Source: UBA1268 sp002694955 (GTDB taxonomy: Bacteria > Planctomycetota > Planctomycetia > Pirellulales > UBA1268). Taken from it: a DNA stretch of 64,000 bases. Under the pieces are notes generated by a model, which did no database searches, was not told the DNA's origin, and saw only the letters and a list, made by a program, of their open reading frames with translations. The translations under genes and the position numbers were made by a program. Positions within the stretch are counted from its first letter, which is position 1. The number at the start of each line of letters is the position of its first letter. This document shows, in pieces, positions 25,307-33,516 of this stretch. The stretch spans positions 1 through 64,000 of the forward strand of contig JALCBP010000005.1 of the NCBI GenBank assembly GCA_028066355.1, written 5' to 3'.

Positions 25307-26746
25307 TCATGAAACATGACCTCGTCGGTGCTCTAAAAGTTGCCGTGTTTCCCTTGCACTGTCTTCCGTAATCTCATACGTAGACATAATCATCAGTGCA
25401 ATCGTTGATGTAATGATCGGAATAAATACATCAAATACTCGCAGATAGAAAAGTGTCTTTTCGCCCTGCACGACTATCTCTGTTGATCCGGGCTGTGGGG
25501 TAATGAAACCAGATGCAACAAGCAGGTAACCGCTTACTAAAAGCGCTAATGCCATACCAACTTTGACCATCCACCAATAGATTGCACCAAAGACACCTTC
25601 CCTTCGCTTATTTGAACCAAGTTCATCGTAATCACAAACATCTGAAATCATTGAACCCATAAGCGTAAAAAGCGACCCTGTACCGAATGCAACAAACGGA
25701 CACGAGGCAAGTAGCCAATATGGATATTCTGGGTTATAGCCAATCCATTTCATTGCATACCCTAAAATAGAAAGTGAAATTGTGACCAAAAAAGTTCGTC
25801 GCTTTCCAATTTTTTCTGAAATCAATGCCGTCAATGGAATGACACCAACAGTGCAAATCGCCGTCAGTGAACCCCATTGGCCATTTAATTGCCCAGCTGC
25901 CTGATTATCACCATTAAACAGGTAATAAATCATCACATACAGCGCAAACGAGATGCCCAATTGATATCCATTAAAAACAAGAAACGTTGCAGCACAAAGC
26001 TTTGCGAACGGCTTACATCGCACAGCCGTCACTAGGCCCTGAAAAAAAATAGAAAGGTTACTGAAGACACTCCGCCTCTCTACTGGCTTAGGTTCTGGAA
26101 TATCAGCAATCCGCTCTCGGCAGAATAAAGCTGGTACGACACCAAGTATGACTATTGCTCCTCCAAACCAGATACCTAAAACACTTGCACCATGGACCTT
26201 ATTTTCAAAACTCGACATGATCCACCAAATCCATGGAGCCCCAATCCACGCCAACTGTCCCGCTGTATTGGCAAAAGCATGAAGGCGTGTTCGCTCATGA
26301 TAGTCAGGTGTCATCTCGTACCCAAATGCTACAAACGGGGTTGCGTACACTGTATACGTCAAAAAATAGAGAATCGAACCAAGTAGAAAAAACCAGAAAT
26401 AGAATGCCTTTGTCTGTCCATCCGGGAACTGCCACATCCCTGCAAAGACAAGACCAGCCGTAATAGCCCCAAGAAAAATATATGGTCGTCTGCGGCCCCA
26501 TCGCGAACGCGTATTATCCGACACATAACCCATCAGTGGGTCCGAAACTGCATCAAAGATCCTCGGGATAAACCCAATGATCCCAACGAGTCTTGGGTCA
26601 AGACCTATACCCAAATTAAGCACAACCATCATGGCCGGCATTGCAGCTGCTTGCAGGTTATTAACTAGCATCCCTGCGGCATAAGCAACTTTCTGACCAA
26701 GTGGTATCAGGTCGCTGGTACAAGCGGAACGAGTAACGCTGCTCAT
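25307..26746 (-). CDS. GPH-family sugar:cation symporter (MelB-like MFS)
   Basis: This 479-residue protein has twelve predicted membrane helices and belongs to the glycoside-pentoside-hexuronide symporter family. The diagnostic block is DAVSDPLMGYVSDNTRSRWGRRRP with the MelB-type aspartates. A matching cytoplasmic block near the middle is ISEKIGKRRTFL. Members import mono-, di- or oligosaccharides and uronates with Na+ or H+. It sits between sulfatase genes, which suggests uptake of a desulfated sugar product, though the sequence does not show the substrate. The 180 bp to the patatin gene (convergent) hold only a short 6-bp hairpin over its stop. Confidence 0.88.
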   Translation of the reverse strand: MSSVTRSACTSDLIPLGQKVAYAAGMLVNNLQAAAMPAMMVVLNLGIGLDPRLVGIIGFIPRIFDAVSDPLMGYVSDNTRSRWGRRRPYIFLGAITAGLVFAGMWQFPDGQTKAFYFWFFLLGSILYFLTYTVYATPFVAFGYEMTPDYHERTRLHAFANTAGQLAWIGAPWIWWIMSSFENKVHGASVLGIWFGGAIVILGVVPALFCRERIADIPEPKPVERRSVFSNLSIFFQGLVTAVRCKPFAKLCAATFLVFNGYQLGISFALYVMIYYLFNGDNQAAGQLNGQWGSLTAICTVGVIPLTALISEKIGKRRTFLVTISLSILGYAMKWIGYNPEYPYWLLASCPFVAFGTGSLFTLMGSMISDVCDYDELGSNKRREGVFGAIYWWMVKVGMALALLVSGYLLVASGFITPQPGSTEIVVQGEKTLFYLRVFDVFIPIITSTIALMIMSTYEITEDSARETRQLLEHRRGHVS

Positions 26747-26961
26747 CGAATTGCTACTCTTTCACTTATTGAACTACCGAGCTGCTTGAAATCAACTTGC
26801 AGACAAAAGAGGTAGAACAATTTTTATATTCCGGAACTAATATCTGAGTGGAACCTCCAAACCCCCACACCAACCAAGCAGATTACTCTAGAAAATCTCA
26901 ACTTTGCAAATACACCGTACTTTCTGAGAATATTTGAAAGCAAACAATGTATGCAATTCCG

Positions 26962-28389
26962 CTATTTCTTCAGCTTTTTCTTACGTTCTGATATTTTTTT
27001 AAATTCTGGCTCTCCTGACCTTGGGAGCCATCGACGTAATTTGTCTTTAATTAACTTATATCGAGGGTCATCTGCGAGATTATGAAATTCATCTGGGTCA
27101 CTCCGATGATCATAAAGTTCTTCTGCACCGTCCTCATATGTTATGAGCCGCCAAGAATGACTCCTTACAGCGTGATTTCCAAAATATGAAGATGTAATTG
27201 CTGGCCTGTCTCTTACTGTTTTGGAATTCTCAAGTTGGGGAACCAGGGAAATTCCTTCGAGTTTTTTATTCTCTGGAAGACTACATAAGTCAATGAGCGT
27301 TGGATAAATATCGATCAGACTTACCGACTGTTCGCACGGGATATCAGGTACGATACCCGGCCCAGAAATAAGAAGTGGCACCCGTGTTGACTCTTCCCAT
27401 AAGGTACGTTTTGCCCAATGGTGTTTTTCACCAAGGTGAAAACCATGATCACTCCACAGTACAACATAGGTGTTTTCTGCATGTGGGCTCGCTCGAAGTG
27501 CATCAACTACAAGACCGACACATGAATCCACAAAACTAATCGAAGCAAGATAAGCTTGAGTTAAGCCTCGCTGCTTCCCGTACTTGAGAACTTCCTTATG
27601 GGTTGGAGCAACTGCGTAACTATTAATATTCAAGAAATTTTTTGGTACATCATCAAGATCCCAACTGGGAATTTGCGGCAGGCTGATCGACTCAATGTCA
27701 TATTGCTGAAACCAGCAGGGCGGAGCAAAAAGGGGCACATGTGGACGAAAAAAACCGACTGACAGAAAAAATGGGCTTTTCGAATCGCTCTGAAGAAAAC
27801 TAACCGCCTTCTGCGCTAATTTGAAATCAGCCATTTCGGCATCTGCATCGGGGTATTGACCCCAATCCCAAGCACCGCTCCACTGCGAAGGCCTGTTTAT
27901 TACATTTCGGGGACGTCGACCCTTTTCTCGTCCCAGTGATTGATCAATCGCATCAGCGAGCCGACCGGTGAATCCGTGATGAAGCACTTTTCCACCAGAC
28001 AACGTGTAATATCCGTGATCTTTAAAATACCGTTGCACTGTTGGAACATCATCAAGCGCGGGTAATTCGTCATATCGTGGCCCAATTTCGTAACTACCAT
28101 GCGTTGTTGGAGCAACCCCCGACATGACACTGACACGTGATGAAGAACAAACAGGCACGGCACAGTGTGCATTACTGAAGTTCCTTCCTCGCTTTGCGAG
28201 CTCATCCATGTTTGGAGTTGATACGTCTGGATGTCCCCTAAGAAAACCAGTCCAGTCATTCAGATCATCTATGCAAATCATTACGACATTCGGCTGCGCA
28301 GCACTACAAGAAGAATTGTGATTCCAAATGAGTTCAGAAAAACAACAGACAAGTAGTAAAGTGCAGCGATACATAGTTCTTCTCCGCAT
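26962..28389 (-). CDS. Secreted sulfatase with variant core CSSSR
   Basis: This 475-residue iduronate-2-sulfatase-like protein has an N-terminal basic-hydrophobic signal (RRR followed by TLLLVCC). The conserved start is VVMICIDDLNDW. The formylglycine core is Cys81-S-S-S-Arg85, where the usual third-position Pro (or Ala) is Ser. Downstream blocks are intact: GGKVLHHGF, FLSVGFFRPHVPL and VVLWSDHGFHLGEKHHWAKRT. The C-terminus is very lysine-rich. ATG 28374 is an alternative start. It lies downstream of a second minus-strand sulfatase gene region and next to the GPH symporter. Confidence 0.9.
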   Translation of the reverse strand: MRRRTMYRCTLLLVCCFSELIWNHNSSCSAAQPNVVMICIDDLNDWTGFLRGHPDVSTPNMDELAKRGRNFSNAHCAVPVCSSSRVSVMSGVAPTTHGSYEIGPRYDELPALDDVPTVQRYFKDHGYYTLSGGKVLHHGFTGRLADAIDQSLGREKGRRPRNVINRPSQWSGAWDWGQYPDADAEMADFKLAQKAVSFLQSDSKSPFFLSVGFFRPHVPLFAPPCWFQQYDIESISLPQIPSWDLDDVPKNFLNINSYAVAPTHKEVLKYGKQRGLTQAYLASISFVDSCVGLVVDALRASPHAENTYVVLWSDHGFHLGEKHHWAKRTLWEESTRVPLLISGPGIVPDIPCEQSVSLIDIYPTLIDLCSLPENKKLEGISLVPQLENSKTVRDRPAITSSYFGNHAVRSHSWRLITYEDGAEELYDHRSDPDEFHNLADDPRYKLIKDKLRRWLPRSGEPEFKKISERKKKLKK

Positions 28390-28481
28390 CGAACAAATGA
28401 GATTCTTACTTGATCGTGGACAAACTGAGTGGGCTTTCCTTAAGCACGCTGCACGAACCTACAATGCGACAACAAAAAAAC

Positions 28482-29948
28482 CTACATGCCCACCTGTAAG
28501 CAAAGGTTTAGCGACTTTGCAATATTTGGTTGTTCCGCAAACGCATCACTATTTTCAATAGAATACTTTTTTAACGCCTTGGCTAGCGCACGCGTCACGG
28601 CTTCGCTCCCCGGGCGTCCAAAGAAATTATGCAGTTCATCAGGATCTTGTTGACCATCAAAGAGCCAGGGGCGATCATCTACAGAAAGCACTAACTTATA
28701 GCGTGAATCAACTACACAGATCCAACTAGCCTTTGTTCCCGCATTTCGGAGAAAGGTATATTCCGTTGTCTTCTCAGAATTCCTATCGATCAGTGCTTTT
28801 GATAAATCTCTACCCTGAAGTTCCATTGCTGGGGAATTGTGGCCCGCTAAACAAAGAAGTGTCGGTGTAATGTCAACGGTACCAACCGGTTGCTTATAAA
28901 CGAGCCCGGCAGGCAAACTATCAGGAAGTCGCATGAGCATTGGAACTCGTGCAGAACCTTCATATGGATTTCCTTTATTGAGTCGATCGTGCTCATAACA
29001 AAGATCGCCATGATCTGAGGTCATCATAATTATTGTTGAATCGAGTTCACCATTCGCTTCTAAAGCCTGAAATAAGCGGCCAATATTATCGTCAAGGCAC
29101 TTCACCATACCAAAGTACTGTCTCATCTGATCAGGACGAAATGTTGCATGCCCTTTTTCATCCCCCAACCACTTTGGCCCGGGTACATCATCCAGACCAT
29201 ACGTCCGTGGCGGCAGGAACCGTAGATGATCAAACATCGCATCGTATGGACTACGTACGGTATTGGGACCATGAGGATCGGGATAACTCACAACGGCAAG
29301 AAACGGGCTGTCTTTGGTTCCATTAATAAACTCAATACAGCGATCTGTAAGAAAGTCTGTGGAGAATGTTTTCTCATCAGCATTATCAAGACTATAAGAG
29401 GGATCGCCTTGTTTACCTCGAGAAGCCACCTCGGCACCGGTCTTGGTGAGTTGAAATTTTTTCCAGTGTCCACGATTGAACATAAACTGTTTATCGACAA
29501 AACCACCGTCGATTTCAGGCGACCATTCCGGCTTCCCTGCACCTCCGAGATGCCATTTTCCAATAAACCCTGTTTCGTATCCCGATTCATTCAGTATTGA
29601 AGCAAGCGTTGGAATATCTGTTCTAAGTTTGCAATTATTTGTTGGCACACCGGTATTCTGTGGATAGAGACCGGTAATCATCGCCGCCCGACAGGGTGAA
29701 CAGACCGGCGCAGTTGCATAGGCTCGAGTACAGATCACCCCCTCGCTCGCAAGCCTATCGATATTAGGTGTCTTAACAATGACTCCAGGCCCCCACATCT
29801 CAGCCTGTTCTTTGGGCAAATGATCTCGATAACAGCCAAGCGTTCTAAAGTTATGCTCATCTGTAACTATCAGCAAAATATTTGGAGACTCTTCGGCTCG
29901 TACCGCGTGGAAACTAGCCAGTAGTAGAAAGACAGTCAAAAATCTCAT
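28482..29948 (-). CDS. Secreted arylsulfatase-like sulfatase, core CSPCR
   Basis: This 488-residue sulfatase has a clear signal peptide (residues 1-18, ending VRA). The metal-site start is NILLIVTDEHNFRTLGCY. The core is Cys83-S-P-C-Arg87, a standard CxPxR with an extra Cys at position four. GFIGKWHLGG and MMTSDHGDLCYEHDRLNKGNPYEGSARVP-type blocks place it with arylsulfatase A/choline-sulfatase-like enzymes rather than with the iduronate-2-sulfatase type of its neighbours. It should act in the periplasm or outside. The spacer to the next minus-strand sulfatase start is under 100 bp. Confidence 0.92.
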   Translation of the reverse strand: MRFLTVFLLLASFHAVRAEESPNILLIVTDEHNFRTLGCYRDHLPKEQAEMWGPGVIVKTPNIDRLASEGVICTRAYATAPVCSPCRAAMITGLYPQNTGVPTNNCKLRTDIPTLASILNESGYETGFIGKWHLGGAGKPEWSPEIDGGFVDKQFMFNRGHWKKFQLTKTGAEVASRGKQGDPSYSLDNADEKTFSTDFLTDRCIEFINGTKDSPFLAVVSYPDPHGPNTVRSPYDAMFDHLRFLPPRTYGLDDVPGPKWLGDEKGHATFRPDQMRQYFGMVKCLDDNIGRLFQALEANGELDSTIIMMTSDHGDLCYEHDRLNKGNPYEGSARVPMLMRLPDSLPAGLVYKQPVGTVDITPTLLCLAGHNSPAMELQGRDLSKALIDRNSEKTTEYTFLRNAGTKASWICVVDSRYKLVLSVDDRPWLFDGQQDPDELHNFFGRPGSEAVTRALAKALKKYSIENSDAFAEQPNIAKSLNLCLQVGM

Positions 29949-30045
29949 ATCGCCCTTTTTTAAACACTTCTATTAAAACTGATCTGTGTATCCTTTTTCC
30001 AAAGACCCCACAGCGAAAAAGTACCGTCTTGAATAAACTCTACCA

Positions 30046-31539
30046 TCACAATCTTTTTGGTTGAAATGGCGTCAGAGGAATTTTTCCAGATGCACGTTCA
30101 TGTAATGCCTTACGGAGTCGCTCTATTACAGCAGAATTTCTCGGATCTGGATCAGCAGCTAAGTTGTGGAATTCCATTGGATCAGCGTGATGATCATAGA
30201 GCTCTACCCCGGCCTCTCCCTCAGCCCATTCTGTATACCGCCAACGACGATCGCGAATACTGCATCCCATGACTGGTTGTGGTAGACGTGCGTCTGCAGG
30301 CCGTAAAACTTGTGTCACCGCATAACCATCCCATGGCATGAGTGGGTCAGCTAAAAGTGGGCTCAAGTCCCGACCAGGTAATCCGCTCGGTGAGTCTACT
30401 TTTGCAAGAGAAGTAAGGGAGGGATATATGTCAATAAACTCAACTACTCGCCGACAAACCTGACCGTTTCCGGCCTTATCTGGAGCCCGGATAATCAACG
30501 GTGCACGTGCCGACTGCTCAAAGAGAGTGCGCTTCTGCCAAACCCCAAGATGATCCCCAAGATGATATCCGTGGTCACTCCACAGCACGACAATCGTATT
30601 ATCAGTGAGTTTGAAATGATCGAGGGCATCGAGCAGACGGCCAACTTGTGCATCAACAAATGAAACACAGGCGTAGTAGGCCTGTGTTGCCTTGATCAAG
30701 ATGTCCTTCTCGAGTCCGTAATGTGGTTCTGAACAATTATGAGCAAAGGCTGCGATCGGTATATCCTCGCGATCATCCAGTGGGGCATACGGAATCTGTA
30801 AGTTTGCATTTGAATAAAGATCAAAATATTTCTTTGGAGCTATGTATGGTGTATGTGGACGAAAAAATCCAACAGCTAAGAAAAATGGGCTCGACTTATT
30901 TGTATTCATTATTTGTATAGCTTCTGTGGCGATCATGCCGTCTGTCTGCTCATCGTCATTTCCTTCTGCCGCGAGCCAACTGAGTGCTGCTGAGATTTTC
31001 TTATGCGGTTCTGTATTAAAAACCAGTTCCTCTTCAGCGGTATCTCGACCTTTCGGGTTGACCACACACATCCAAGACGGCGGATCATCAAGGCCGTTGG
31101 TTCCTATTGACGCTGGAACGTTGTAGTGAAAAATCTTGCCCACACGGGCAACATAATATCCAGCCTGCTGAAATGCTTGAGGCAGCGTGATGACATCTGG
31201 AATTTCTTCCCTGAAGTGTCGATCGAGGTCATAGACTTTTATCTGATCTGGACGGAGACCAGTTAGAAGAGAAGCCCTCGTTGGATTGCATAGTGGCAAC
31301 TGATTATAAGCCCGCTGAAAACATACCCCTGTCGCTGCGAGCCGATCAATATTTGGTGTCTTCGCCACTTGATCACCGTAGCAACCGAGTGTGCATGCAA
31401 GGTCATCTATAGCAATAAACAGGACATTGGGCTTCGAGACCTGCTTCAACTCTGCACAAGGAGCAGATTCGCATATCAAAAAAAGGAGGACGAGGAGTGT
31501 CCATAAAAATTTTAACAAAACGCTCTCCAATGCGGTCAT
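30046..31539 (-). CDS. Secreted iduronate-2-sulfatase-like sulfatase, core CNPTR
   Basis: This 497-residue sulfatase has a hydrophobic signal at residues 8-25 (ending SAPCA). It opens with NVLFIAIDDLACTLGCYGD. The formylglycine core is Cys84-N-P-T-Arg88, the pattern typical of iduronate-2-sulfatases. Conserved later blocks are RVGKIFHYN, FLAVGFFRPHTPYIAPKKY and VVLWSDHGYHLGDHLGVWQKRTLFE. The C-terminal ELYDHHADPMEFHNLA block is shared with the neighbouring sulfatases. It forms a minus-strand run with the two other sulfatases downstream. Confidence 0.93.
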   Translation of the reverse strand: MTALESVLLKFLWTLLVLLFLICESAPCAELKQVSKPNVLFIAIDDLACTLGCYGDQVAKTPNIDRLAATGVCFQRAYNQLPLCNPTRASLLTGLRPDQIKVYDLDRHFREEIPDVITLPQAFQQAGYYVARVGKIFHYNVPASIGTNGLDDPPSWMCVVNPKGRDTAEEELVFNTEPHKKISAALSWLAAEGNDDEQTDGMIATEAIQIMNTNKSSPFFLAVGFFRPHTPYIAPKKYFDLYSNANLQIPYAPLDDREDIPIAAFAHNCSEPHYGLEKDILIKATQAYYACVSFVDAQVGRLLDALDHFKLTDNTIVVLWSDHGYHLGDHLGVWQKRTLFEQSARAPLIIRAPDKAGNGQVCRRVVEFIDIYPSLTSLAKVDSPSGLPGRDLSPLLADPLMPWDGYAVTQVLRPADARLPQPVMGCSIRDRRWRYTEWAEGEAGVELYDHHADPMEFHNLAADPDPRNSAVIERLRKALHERASGKIPLTPFQPKRL

Positions 31540-31733
31540 ATCTTTCCGTGCCCAGAAACTAATCTAGCAACTTTACACGCACGCAACTCAAAAAGCATCT
31601 CTTAAGATGAGCCGACTCAAATGATTGGGCCACACACTGCTGCCTAGATGAGCAAACGATAATCGATCAAATACATACCTTACTGGAAACAGCGTTTGAT
31701 ACATCTGACATTGTTACGTGCGTTATAATACTG

Positions 31734-33104
31734 TCACTCAAGACTGGCTAAAGCATCTTCAACAACCACAAGTCCTTCGTTTAAATCTTCTTCACTGATC
31801 GTTAGTGGAACAAGAAAACGAAGGACATTTCCGTGGGTGCCACAAGCCATGAGGATTAATCCGTGTTCATAGGCATATTGAACAACTGCTTGAGCAGCAG
31901 CCTTGTCGGGCTGCTTTGTTTCTTGGTCAGACACAAGTTCAATAGCACGCATTGGACCAAGACCTCGTGTTTGGCCGATACAATTGAAGCGGTTGGCAAA
32001 CACTTCGAGTTTTTGACGTAAGACCTCTCCAATCTGGCGAGCATGTGCGAGAACCGATGGATCTTCAAACCGATCAAGGACCGCATGCGATGCAGCGCAC
32101 GCAAGAGGATTTCCGCAGTAGGTGCCCCCAACACCACCGAGCCCAACAGCATCAATCACCTCTGCCCGACCCGTTACGGCCGAAAGAGGAAGGCCGTTTG
32201 CTAATCCCTTCGCCATCACAACAAGGTCAGGGGTAACGTTCAGTTGATGACATGCCAGCAGACTACCCGTCCTTCCAAACCCAGTCTGGACTTCATCGAA
32301 AATAAGAACAACCCCGTGCTCATCACACCATTGACGCAACATCTCAAGAAACGGTGCCGGGGCCGGCACAAATCCACCCTCACCAGCAACAGGCTCAATA
32401 ATGACCGCCGCAACATTTTGTTCACCAATCTGGGCTCGTGCCATCTCAGCAAACGAATTAAACACCTCTCGGCAGAAACACCGCTCGAGCGGACATTCAG
32501 ATTCCTGTGGACACCGCCCCGGATCTCCTTGCACTCCAGGCCATCGATAAAAATCAGGGTATGGAGCTCGATATACCTCGGCCGGAAATGGAGCAAATCC
32601 ACTTTTATAAGGATGAGCCTTTGCAGTAAGTGCCATCGCCATGTACGTACGGCCATGATATCCATGCTCAAACGCAATAACCGCCTGGCGACCAGTTTTC
32701 ACACGGGCAAACTTAATCGCGTTCTCAACAGCTTCCGCACCAGAGTTTGCCAAAAATGTTTTGCAGGGAGCAGCTTTTGGTAACAGTGCATTCAGCCGCT
32801 CCGCGAGACGTATATACCCTTCGTACGCAACAACGTTGATGCTCGTATGAACAAATTTTTCAGCCTGTTCCGCAACAGCTTGCATCACTGACTCATCACG
32901 GTGACCAAGATTTGTGACACCAATACCACTTGAAAAATCCAAGAATGAATTACCGTCGACATCTGTAACCACAGACCCTTTCGCATGGGATGCGATAACA
33001 GGAGTAGTATGGAACGGTCCCGGCGAAACGTGTGCATGCCGCACCTTATTCAGTTCTCTTGAACGAGGACCTGGTATCTCTGTTTTCAGACAAATGGAAG
33101 GCAT
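31734..33104 (-). CDS. gabT: Class III PLP aminotransferase (4-aminobutyrate aminotransferase-like)
   Basis: This 456-residue fold-type I aminotransferase matches the GabT/acetylornithine aminotransferase group. PLP residues are visible: SGAEAVENA (phosphate loop), FEHGYHGRTYMAM, IIEPVAGEGGF, Asp270 in FDEVQTGFGRTG and the Schiff-base Lys299 in VMAKGLANGLP. It transfers an amino group from 4-aminobutyrate or a similar omega-amine to 2-oxoglutarate. A cysteine-rich insert (CPQESECPLERCFC, about residues 198-211) occurs where related enzymes have a shorter Cys-containing loop. It stands alone between a sulfatase and the divergent cytochrome gene. The symbol is by similarity; substrate choice is not certain. 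Confidence 0.82.
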   Translation of the reverse strand: MPSICLKTEIPGPRSRELNKVRHAHVSPGPFHTTPVIASHAKGSVVTDVDGNSFLDFSSGIGVTNLGHRDESVMQAVAEQAEKFVHTSINVVAYEGYIRLAERLNALLPKAAPCKTFLANSGAEAVENAIKFARVKTGRQAVIAFEHGYHGRTYMAMALTAKAHPYKSGFAPFPAEVYRAPYPDFYRWPGVQGDPGRCPQESECPLERCFCREVFNSFAEMARAQIGEQNVAAVIIEPVAGEGGFVPAPAPFLEMLRQWCDEHGVVLIFDEVQTGFGRTGSLLACHQLNVTPDLVVMAKGLANGLPLSAVTGRAEVIDAVGLGGVGGTYCGNPLACAASHAVLDRFEDPSVLAHARQIGEVLRQKLEVFANRFNCIGQTRGLGPMRAIELVSDQETKQPDKAAAQAVVQYAYEHGLILMACGTHGNVLRFLVPLTISEEDLNEGLVVVEDALASLE

Positions 33105-33516
33105 TTTTATAGCTTTCTAGAGTGAAATAGAGCCATGGGACCAAACCTTTATGTACGAAGGATATCCTTGTTTTGTTCCTTTCTTACCCTAATTTCACGC
33201 CGATCAGGACGTAGGCTCTAAAAAATCGTGCAAAGCGACACAAATTATATGCAGACTGGGCTCTTTCTTCATATTTAAAGACTGCTTGTGCCTCCTCTTT
33301 TTGTACCTGTGCCTCGTCTTTTTAAAATGGTTCTCGTGATCTGACTTCAGTTAAAAATATACAATTCATCCAAAAGCGTAGGTGCTTTCGCCAAGACCAC
33401 GTAGACTTACGAAGTTAGATTGTGTTGGCCTGTATTCCGTACACGGAAGATGTCGTTTAGTTTTCTCACACCCCGAGTCAACATCGCAGACAGACTCTTT
33501 TTTCTCCAAATTTAAA
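33105..33516. other. Divergent intergenic region with a 12-bp palindrome and a short imperfect repeat
   Basis: These 412 bp separate gabT (minus) from the large cytochrome gene (plus) and must hold both promoters. A perfect palindrome AAGGATATCCTT lies at 33158-33169, about 54 bp upstream of gabT. A T-rich imperfect direct repeat (tgtgcctcctcttttt and tgtgcctcgtcttttt) lies near 33286-33322. An open frame enters from 33382 but is better read as leader before the signal-peptide start at 33517. I see no RNA gene here. Confidence 0.5.

Noticed and set aside
32244..32783. 179-codon plus-strand frame inside gabT
   Set aside because: It is a shadow of the aminotransferase gene; composition is basic and low-complexity and no motif is visible.
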